Positions 8,024 to 15,800 of a stretch of 31,575 bases of DNA are shown in pieces. Within the stretch, counting starts at the first letter, position 1. Every line of letters starts with the position of its first letter. This DNA comes from a virus, in IMG/VR virus record IMGVR_UViG_3300042154_002526, positions 1-31,575 of that record. One strand, written 5' to 3'. Both the position numbers and the translations under genes were made by a program. The notes below the pieces were generated by a model. It had not been told where the DNA came from. It saw nothing but the letters and a program-made list of their open reading frames with translations, and did not search any database.

Positions 8024-10186
8024 ATGTCAAAACAAAAATTGTTATATATAGCATCCCATCTCTCAACTGGTGGGATGCCACAATACCTTTTAAAGCAAAT
8101 TCAAATCTTTAAAGATAAATTTGATATTGAGGTAGTTGAGGTAAACAATCACTCTGGTGATGCCTTTGTAGTACAAAAGAATCAAATAGCTGATTTATGT
8201 AAGTTGTACACATTGGGTGATAATAAATCCGAACTTGTGGATATTATTAAATCAACTCAACCAAACATAATTCATTTTACGGAAATCCCCGAACATTTTT
8301 TAGCTCACAATATATTAGATACTATTTTTGACAATAGTAGAAATTACTATATTGTAGCATCTACACATGGTTCTCATACAAATCCAAATGAAATCAAATA
8401 TCATCCAGATAGATATGTTTTAGTATCTGAATGGAGTAGACGAAGATTTGAATTGGTGGGAGTAGATACACGTGTATGGGATTATCCAATAGAAACTATT
8501 GAGTATGATAAAAACGAATTCAAAAACGAATTGGGATTTGAATCTGATTGGAAGCATGTTCTTATGGTTGGATTATTTACTGAAGGTAAGAATCAGGGTG
8601 AAATATTCAACGTAGCTAGATTATTAGAAAAATATAAAATTAAATTTCATTTTATCGGAAACCAAGCTATGAACTTTGAATCATATTGGGGACCAATAAT
8701 GAAACACAAACCTGATAATTGTATTGTATGGGGTGAACGTAGTGATGTAGATAAATTCTACAAAGCATCGGATATGTTTTACTTTAGTTCTAAATTGGAA
8801 TTAAATCCATTATCTATTAAAGAGGCATTGGGATATGGATTACCATCTATATTCAGAAAACTACACACATATTTGGATTCATATGATAATAATGAATTGG
8901 TTACTTATATCGATGATAACCTAAATCAAACCAAACAAATTATATTAGAAAAACTACAACCTGAATTTAATGAAATTCCTGGTTGGTTTTCATATGAACA
9001 TTTGTATAATGAAATGGTTGAAAATGGAACCGATGGTGATGTATTTGTTGAGTTGGGTGCATGGTTGGGTAAATCAACCAATCATATGGCTACCTTAATT
9101 AAAGATTCTAATAAAGATATTAAATTTACAACTGTTGATACTTGGAAAGGTACCGATGGTGAAGAAATACATGATACAATAGTTGGTGGATTTGGTGGGG
9201 ATATATTTTCAGAATTTATGGAAAATACTATGTTAAGTAATAACTCAAAATTATTTAACGTAATAAAGGATACATCTGAAAACGCATCAAATCAATTTCA
9301 ACATAACTCAATTGATTTTATTATGTTGGATGCGGGTCATACTTATGATTCTTTAAAATCCGATTTAAACTTTTGGTATCATAAAGTAAAACCGGGTGGT
9401 GTTATTAGTGGAGATGATTATGGTGGAAGTTTCTTTCCGGGGGTTACTAGAGCAGCTGATGAATTTTTTTATAATCAAGCAAAGCACGTATATCGTTCAT
9501 TTGTTAGAAAAAAACCAAAGATTCAAATTAAACATTTGATGACTAAGCCAAATGATTTGAGAGAACAAATTAGTTCAGAATCACTAAAACAATTGGAAAG
9601 TTATGGAATGGTGTATCAACCAATTGTAAATACTCCATTTGATGGAACACCACCATCTGATTTTTGTAAAAGACCAAATCAGATATCGGATAAGCCGGGA
9701 AACTTTGGGAATGGATTAGGTCCATTAACGGGTAGGCATTATGGGTGCTTTAACGCACATAGGGGAGCATTAGAAGCTATGGATGATGAATTTGATTATA
9801 CATTAGTATTTGAAGCTGATGCGTTTATATTCACTGGATTAAAAGAATTTGTTGAAGCAGTTCATAAAGCATGTTTTATTTCTGAAAGAGATGATGTTTA
9901 CTTTATTGGATTATCAAACAATAATTCCAGAAGTAAAGAATACATTGATGATTTATTCAGTAAAACTGCATCAAACCAAGATTTAGCACATGCGTATCTA
10001 ATACCAAATAGAACAAAGAGTTGGTGGATTGATAGATTTAATGATACCCTATGGGAGGGATATGATTTATGGTTAACTGATGTGTTTAATAAAGAATCTA
10101 AATTACGATATACTACAAATAAAATGTATGTTAAACAAGCAGATGGATTTTCTCTTATTGATAGAGAAGTAAAAAAATGGAATTAA
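8024..10186 (+). CDS. Trifunctional GT4 glycosyltransferase - methyltransferase - GT25-like glycosyltransferase
   Basis: A 720-residue fusion. Residues 1 to about 325 form a GT-B fold GT4 glycosyltransferase: the N-terminal LLYIASHLSTGGMPQYL is a donor-domain start, and E259-LNPLSIK-E267 is the E-x7-E motif. Residues about 330-485 form a class I SAM methyltransferase (Methyltransf_24-like), with VFVELGAWLGKS at 340-351 and FIMLDAGHTYDSL near 432-444. Residues about 497-720 resemble GT25 (LPS-type) transferases, with IKHLMTKPND, GCFNAHRGALEAM and the acidic FEADAF at 596-601. No membrane segments are seen, so it should be cytoplasmic. It overlaps the next gene by 10 bases and is the first gene of the operon. 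It probably adds and methylates sugars on the same glycan that the heptosyltransferase starts. The donor sugars cannot be read from sequence. Confidence 0.85.
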   Translation: MSKQKLLYIASHLSTGGMPQYLLKQIQIFKDKFDIEVVEVNNHSGDAFVVQKNQIADLCKLYTLGDNKSELVDIIKSTQPNIIHFTEIPEHFLAHNILDTIFDNSRNYYIVASTHGSHTNPNEIKYHPDRYVLVSEWSRRRFELVGVDTRVWDYPIETIEYDKNEFKNELGFESDWKHVLMVGLFTEGKNQGEIFNVARLLEKYKIKFHFIGNQAMNFESYWGPIMKHKPDNCIVWGERSDVDKFYKASDMFYFSSKLELNPLSIKEALGYGLPSIFRKLHTYLDSYDNNELVTYIDDNLNQTKQIILEKLQPEFNEIPGWFSYEHLYNEMVENGTDGDVFVELGAWLGKSTNHMATLIKDSNKDIKFTTVDTWKGTDGEEIHDTIVGGFGGDIFSEFMENTMLSNNSKLFNVIKDTSENASNQFQHNSIDFIMLDAGHTYDSLKSDLNFWYHKVKPGGVISGDDYGGSFFPGVTRAADEFFYNQAKHVYRSFVRKKPKIQIKHLMTKPNDLREQISSESLKQLESYGMVYQPIVNTPFDGTPPSDFCKRPNQISDKPGNFGNGLGPLTGRHYGCFNAHRGALEAMDDEFDYTLVFEADAFIFTGLKEFVEAVHKACFISERDDVYFIGLSNNNSRSKEYIDDLFSKTASNQDLAHAYLIPNRTKSWWIDRFNDTLWEGYDLWLTDVFNKESKLRYTTNKMYVKQADGFSLIDREVKKWN

Positions 10187-11328
10187 TGATTTACGATAAA
10201 TTAACTAAAAATTTAAATAACATTGTTGAAGTACGAAATAAAGTAAATTATCATTTCGTAAATGGTCCTTGGGCTGAAGTATTGGGAAACCAAACGGGTA
10301 AATACAATGTTAAGTTTATAAACAAACGTAATGGTAATGTTTTATTCACAACCGAATTATCAAACAATACTTGGGCTAAATGTAATATTGAGTATTTTAT
10401 AGATTGGAGAATTGAAATATGGGAAGGTAATACTTTATTTTTTGAACATGATTATACCGCAACTAATAAGAGAGTTTATCTAGCACTATCATCAAAAGCA
10501 TTGGGTGATACATTAGCATGGTTTCCATACTTTGACGAATTTCAGAAAGTACATAATTGTGAATTAATTGTATCTACATTTCATAACGAAATGTTAGAGT
10601 CACAATATCCAAATATAGAATTTGTAAAACCAGGTCAAAGTGTTGAAAATTTATACGCAATGTATACTGTTGGTTTATTCTATAATGAAGATGGTAGTGT
10701 AAATAACAGAAAAAATCCAAACGATTTTAAATCCCAAACAATGCAAAAAATGGGTTCTGATATATTGGGATTACCATATAAAGAAATAAAACCAAAGTTA
10801 CCATCATCAGATATTGTTAAAGATGATAAGTTAATAACAATAGCAATACATGGAACTGCTCAATCTAAGTATTGGAATAACCCAAATGGTTGGCAAGAAG
10901 TAGTGAATTGGTTAAATGATAAAGGTTATACAGTTAAACTATTATCACAAGAGAATAATGATTATATGGGTAATAAACACCCAACTGGAGTAGTCAAACA
11001 CCCAGCCGGTTCTTTGGAAAAAGTAATGGATGAAATGAGAAAATCAAAAGCATTCATTGGTATTGGTAGTGGGTTAAGTTGGTTAAGTTGGGCATTGGGT
11101 ACAAAGACGGTATTGATTAGTGGATTCTCATATGATTGGGCAGAAATGCAAGATTGTGTTAGAATAACTTCACCTAAAGATAAATGTGGTGGATGCTTTA
11201 ACCGATTAAAATTAGATGCTGGTGATTGGAATTGGTGTCCAGACCATAAAGGTACGGATAGGCAATTTGAATGTACTAAAGCAATTACATCTCAGATGGT
11301 TATTAATGAATTAGAAAAGTTTCTATGA
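10177..11328 (+). CDS. TibC/Aah-like protein O-heptosyltransferase (GT9 fold)
   Basis: This 383-residue enzyme matches the autotransporter strand-loop-strand O-heptosyltransferase family, which transfers heptose from ADP-heptose to Ser/Thr of beta-structured proteins. Residues 1 to about 95 form the beta-rich N-terminal domain (VNYHFVNGPWAEV, FFEHDY). SSKALGDTLAW starts the GT-B core. IAIHGTAQSKYWNNP and FIGIGSGLSWLSWALGTKTV form the donor-binding half. Four cysteines, C337, C340, C354 and C366, sit in the conserved pattern KCGGCFN, NWCPDHKGT and RQFECT that binds iron in this family. TAATG at 10184-10188 offers an alternative start at 10186 (380 residues) coupled to the upstream stop. The target is not proven; the fibre upstream is the natural candidate. 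LPS-type heptosyltransferases are more distant, because they lack the Cys motif and the N-terminal domain. Confidence 0.85.
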   Translation: MELMIYDKLTKNLNNIVEVRNKVNYHFVNGPWAEVLGNQTGKYNVKFINKRNGNVLFTTELSNNTWAKCNIEYFIDWRIEIWEGNTLFFEHDYTATNKRVYLALSSKALGDTLAWFPYFDEFQKVHNCELIVSTFHNEMLESQYPNIEFVKPGQSVENLYAMYTVGLFYNEDGSVNNRKNPNDFKSQTMQKMGSDILGLPYKEIKPKLPSSDIVKDDKLITIAIHGTAQSKYWNNPNGWQEVVNWLNDKGYTVKLLSQENNDYMGNKHPTGVVKHPAGSLEKVMDEMRKSKAFIGIGSGLSWLSWALGTKTVLISGFSYDWAEMQDCVRITSPKDKCGGCFNRLKLDAGDWNWCPDHKGTDRQFECTKAITSQMVINELEKFL

Positions 11329-11714
11329 AAAAGGTTTGGTTAAATGGATGTTTTGATGTTTTACATCATGCGCATTTTAAGATGATTGAGTTCGCATCTG
11401 CCTTTGGTGATATTGTTATTATTGGAATTGATTCCGATAGGAGAGTAAAGGAATTAAAAGGAGAAGATAGACCGTTCCATACTGAAGAAGAACGAAAGTA
11501 TAATTTGGAAAGAATTAAAGGAGTTAGTAAAGTAGTTATATTTGATTCAGCTGAATTATTAGAAAATGTAATTAAAACATATAACCCTGATATATTTGTA
11601 ATTGGGTCTGATTATAAAAATAAACCAATAGTGGGAGAACAATACGCAAAATCAATTGTGTATTTTAATCGAATGGATGATTTCAGTACAACTAAAATAT
11701 TAACAAATGAGTAA
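11325..11714 (+). CDS. hldC: D-beta-D-heptose 1-phosphate adenylyltransferase (HldE C-domain-like)
   Basis: This 129-residue nucleotidyltransferase makes ADP-heptose from heptose 1-phosphate and ATP. It covers the full cytidylyltransferase-like domain. WLNGCFDVLHHAHF (5-18) is the nucleotide-binding start, with the HxGH signature changed to H14-H-A-H17. IGIDSDRRVKELKGEDRP and FVIGSDYKN follow the HldE pattern, and DFSTTKIL (119-126) stands in for the family's CSTTNII. The start overlaps the previous stop by 4 bases (ATGA). Bacterial HldE is one protein with the kinase first; here the two halves are separate genes in reverse order. Glycerol-3-phosphate cytidylyltransferase is the main alternative, but the neighbouring kinase and heptosyltransferase favour heptose. 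Confidence 0.85.
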   Translation: MKKVWLNGCFDVLHHAHFKMIEFASAFGDIVIIGIDSDRRVKELKGEDRPFHTEEERKYNLERIKGVSKVVIFDSAELLENVIKTYNPDIFVIGSDYKNKPIVGEQYAKSIVYFNRMDDFSTTKILTNE

Positions 11715-12459
11715 AGTATTAATTATAGGTGAGGGATGTTTAGATGAATTCGTTTATGGAAAAGCTACACGATTATCACCTGAAGGACCTGCACCTGTTT
11801 TTATAGAATCACATACAATCACCAATGGTGGTATGGCTTATAATGTTAAAGAAAATTTAGAAGCATTGGGTTGTAAAACTGAATTGATTTGTAATACTCA
11901 ATTGATTGTAAAAAAGAGATATGTTGAGGAAAGTTTTAATCATTTACTTTTACGAGTTGATATTGATGATGTAGTTCCGCCTATTGGTAATACACTTTCT
12001 GAAATAAATTTTTATGATTTTGATATGATAGTCATATCGGATTATAACAAAGGATTTCTAAGTGATACTGATATTGCTAAAATAGCATTTAATCACCCTA
12101 ATACAATTTGTGATACTAAAAAAAAATTAGGAGAATGGTGCACTGATTTAAAGTTCATTAAATTAAACAGAACCGAATATCAAAATAATAAATCATTTAT
12201 TGAAAATAATGAATGGATTTTAGAAAAACTAATAATCACATTAGATAAAGATGGATGTATGTATTTAAACAATATGTATCCAACTGATAAAGTTGAGATA
12301 ATGGATATCTCAGGAGCAGGTGATACTTTTGTAGCAGGATTCACTACAAAGTATTTGGAAACAAATAATATTAATGAATCAATTATATTTGGAAATCGAT
12401 GTTCATCTCAGGTTATACAAAAACGTGGGGTAAGTGTAATTTCTGAAAATTTCAGTTAG
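11707..12459 (+). CDS. hldA: Compact D-beta-D-heptose 7-phosphate kinase (HldE N-domain-like, PfkB family)
   Basis: This protein of 250 residues phosphorylates heptose 7-phosphate at C1, the step before the adenylyltransferase encoded next to it. The substrate region GEGCLDEFVYGKATRLSPEG and NGGMAYNVKENLEALG follows the HldE kinase pattern, and DISGAGDTFVAGF carries the catalytic Asp206 and the anion hole. The family is usually about 310-330 residues. The shortfall lies mainly after LEALGCKTELICNT, which runs directly into QLIVKKRYVEE, skipping roughly 30-35 residues that normally form a strand-helix unit. Substrate and ATP motifs are kept, so activity is plausible. It overlaps hldC by 8 bases and is the last gene of the operon. 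GmhA, GmhB and HldD are not in the window and would have to come from the host or elsewhere in the phage. Confidence 0.85.
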   Translation: MSKVLIIGEGCLDEFVYGKATRLSPEGPAPVFIESHTITNGGMAYNVKENLEALGCKTELICNTQLIVKKRYVEESFNHLLLRVDIDDVVPPIGNTLSEINFYDFDMIVISDYNKGFLSDTDIAKIAFNHPNTICDTKKKLGEWCTDLKFIKLNRTEYQNNKSFIENNEWILEKLIITLDKDGCMYLNNMYPTDKVEIMDISGAGDTFVAGFTTKYLETNNINESIIFGNRCSSQVIQKRGVSVISENFS

Positions 12460-12461
12460 AT

Positions 12462-12470
12462 ATATTTATA
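12462..12470 (+). promoter_or_regulatory. Candidate late promoter motif ATATTTATA
   Basis: ATATTTATA lies just after the kinase stop and 35 bases before the start at 12506. The following TATGAATTCAAAAACAAT parallels the sequence after the copy at 7654. Confidence 0.5.
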
Positions 12471-12505
12471 TATGAATTCAAAAACAATTTTTAATTAAAA
12501 AAACA

Positions 12506-12832
12506 ATGGCAAACGAAACAATTCAAAAAATCGAGTTAGTTACAGTAGAATTAACCGAAGATATCCTTACTCCACTAAGAGAAGGCAATGGTAAAATTCA
12601 AGAATTAGTAAACGCTTTCGGGCAAATCTATTTGAGAAGAAAAGAATTAGAAGAAGAAATGGATAAACTACATGATGGTTTAGAAAGAGCTGAAGCTGAT
12701 TTTAAATCTCAAAATGATGCGATGAGAGAATTAGTAGCTGGTCTTGAAAAGGAATACCCAAGAGGTCAAATCGATTTAAGAGAAGGTACTATTACTTATA
12801 ATCCAGCTTTTAAAGAGCAAGCGGCTAAATAA
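12506..12832 (+). CDS. Small coiled-coil protein, paralogue of the protein at 7687
   Basis: A 108-residue acidic helical protein. About 50-90 form a heptad-like coiled coil (RRKELEEEMDKLHDGLERAE), followed by EYPRGQIDLREGTITY, the same C-terminal signature as the 90-residue protein at 7687. The N-terminus (IELVTVELTEDILTPLREGN) is different and longer, and there is a 13-residue C-terminal extension. It has its own candidate late promoter. With its paralogue it brackets the glycosylation operon, suggesting duplication followed by insertion, or insertion beside a duplicated gene. Function unknown. Confidence 0.7.
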   Translation: MANETIQKIELVTVELTEDILTPLREGNGKIQELVNAFGQIYLRRKELEEEMDKLHDGLERAEADFKSQNDAMRELVAGLEKEYPRGQIDLREGTITYNPAFKEQAAK

Positions 12833-12854
12833 AAAACTAAAACAATAAATTATT

Positions 12855-12863
12855 ATATTTATA
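12855..12863 (+). promoter_or_regulatory. Candidate late promoter motif ATATTTATA
   Basis: ATATTTATA lies 28 bases upstream of the start at 12891, in a 58-base AT-rich gap. Confidence 0.5.
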
Positions 12864-12890
12864 TGGTATAAGAGAAATAATTATCATATA

Positions 12891-15800
12891 ATGAGTGATT
12901 TATCAAAGTTTTTAGTAGAGAGTATATTATTAGGAGAAGCGAGCAGTGTAAAGGACTTAGTTGTTGTTTACTCTGGTCGCTTTCAACCTTTTCATAAAGG
13001 GCACTTCGCTACTTACCAAACATTAGTAAAAAAGTTTGGAAAAAATAATGTTTATATCGGAACCTCTGATAAAACAGACAATCAAAAATCCCCATTCAAT
13101 TTTAAGGAGAAAGTAAAGGTAATGACCACTATGTTTGGTATCCCATCAAACAAAATAGCTCAGGTCAAAAATCCCTATGCTCCAACTGAAATCCTAAGCA
13201 AATTCAATAAAGAAACTACTGCATTTATAACTGTGGTTGGTGAGAAAGATTCAAGTCGTTTGGGTGGGAAGTATTTTGAAAAATACAAAGATAGTATTGA
13301 ATTGGAAGGATATGCTGATAGGGGGTATGTTTTTATATCACCAGCACAACCAAATGCAATTAGTGGTACTGATGTTAGGATTGGTTTAAAAAAAGGTAGT
13401 ACTGAGGATAAAAAAGATTTCTTTGTAAAGAAAGCTTATGGTAAATTCAATCAATCAATTTTTGATATGGTTGTTGATAAACTTTCCAAATTACCAGAAT
13501 CAATTAATTTAGATGAAGGTATTACATTAGATGTTGAAATCGGAGATACCATTTTAATGGGTAGATTTAAAAATAAAAAAGTTATTGTAAAAACTATTGG
13601 AAAAGATGAACATGGAATGCCAACTATCAATGGTAAAAAGGTAGCAACTTTTAGAATGATAAAGGAAGGATATCAAGTAATCTTTGAAGATGAAAATGAT
13701 GATTCCAAATACACTCATATTGGACATGGTGTGTATAAACAAAAAGGTAAAGAGGATGATGAATCTTCTCCATCTTTTTCAAAGAATGATGGTGGTAAGT
13801 ATGTTAAAATAGATGGAGCTAGTGATACAAAATCGGAACCATCTAAAGGAACTAAAGTAGCCGGTTCGGATATGTTTAAACATGCACCTGATGTTAAGCA
13901 AAAAGAAAAACCCAAAACTGAAATACCAAATGTTGCATTAGATAATGTAACTAAGGTATTACCAAAAGCAGATTCAGATACATTTAGTTCAGAATCGGAT
14001 ATTCCTAAAATTTCAAATAAGCAACAAAGAGAAATTTCAATGCAGATTGATAAGTTGGTTCAACTAACAAATCAGGCAAAAGAAAATGGTGAAGCAGCTC
14101 CTAATTACAATTTATGTAAAATAACTGTAGCTGGAACAAACTTATATTGTGCTGGTAATGCTGGAATTCCTCGTGAGGAAATGCCACAATTTAAAGGCAA
14201 ACCAACCGAAGGTTCACCTGCGGCAAGTATGGAAAAAGATATAAATGGTGAAGTTGATACGGAACCAATGTTTAGAGAACTATTGAAAAGAAAGGGTATT
14301 AAAACTATCCAAACTGAATTACCATCGGATTCTCTAAAAGCAACTCAATCTGAATTAGTTGGTGCAAAGGTAGCTGGTATGGCAAAGGCATTAGAGAATG
14401 ACCCGAATCATCCAAAGATTACTGCTCCAATCTATGTAAGTAGAGATGGATATGTAGTGGATGGTCATCATCGTTGGGCAGCTGTAACAACAAACGCAAT
14501 TAGAGATGGGAAACCTGCTAATATGAAAGTTATTGTTATTGATGCCGATATAAAGGATGTGATACCAATGTCAAATAAATTTGCAGAAGAAATTGGTGTT
14601 GCTGCTAAAAAAGCAGATACTGGTAAAAACGAATCGGTAATTAACGAAATCCCAATGGCTGATTTACAACAAATTGATAAATACGCTGATAGACAATTAA
14701 ATCCAATTGATATCGTTCTTACTGATAAACATTTTTTCGATAGATTAAATGATACGAGAAATGGTAAGGAAATATCAGCAGCAGAACTAACTGGGTTCTT
14801 TAAAAGATTAGGTAGAAATAAAAAGAAATTTGTTGAATTCTTAACTCAATACAACCAAGTTGTAGCAAAGGATAATAGAACTAATATCAATATACCATTT
14901 ATGCTTCAAGCTAATAAAGCTATTGCAAAAACTATAATGAGAAAAGGTGAATTCAAAACAACAACACCTGAATATAAATTTGAATCAGTAATTGCTGAAA
15001 CGTTAGACTCTCATTTGGGGAAAAAACATGGTGTGGAATTGGATGTATATGAATATCCAGAATACTTAGAAATTCACAGAATAGTTGTTCCAAAAGAAAA
15101 AAGAAGTGAGGGTATTGGTACAAAAGTAATGAATGATATTATTACTTATGCAAAGAAAACCAAAAAAGATGTATTCTTAACTCCATCATCTGATTTTGGG
15201 GGTTCTAAGGGAAGATTAATCCAATTCTATAAATCATTCGGATTTAAAGATAATAAAGGTGGAACTAGAGATTTTAGAAGCAAAGAATCAATGAAATTGA
15301 CTGTTGAAACAATCAAACATATTGATGGTAAGTGGGTGGTATATCCAAAGGATGGTGGTGATAGATTAGGAACACATGATACTAAAGAGAAAGCACTTAA
15401 GCAATTAAGAGCAATTGAAATAAGTAAAAATGAAAATATTAATTCAAAAAATCATAAATCGGATGGTACAATAGACCATAATTTTTTACAACATCACAAA
15501 TCGGGAACATATACACCTGATATGGGATATGGTGCAGAATTGGATACAATTGATTTTGATGATAGTAAAAAAACAGAACCTGGTCATCAAACAAATACAA
15601 AGGATACCGAAGATAAAGGATATGAAATGGTTAAAAAATCAGTAGAAGAAGCATACACTAAAGGTAATATCTTTGGTGGTAAACTTAAAATAGGTGGAGT
15701 AGCAGTTCCATTAGAAGTTGAATTGATTGGAGCTGATAATAAGAAAAAAGTATTCATTGTAAAGGTTGTTCATATTGATTCAAAGTATCATTCTAAATTA

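Noticed and set aside
12861-12889. Imperfect hairpin before the polyprotein start
   Set aside because: The arms (TATATGGTATAA with TTATCATATA) need a bulge and are nearly all A/T, so the fold is weak.
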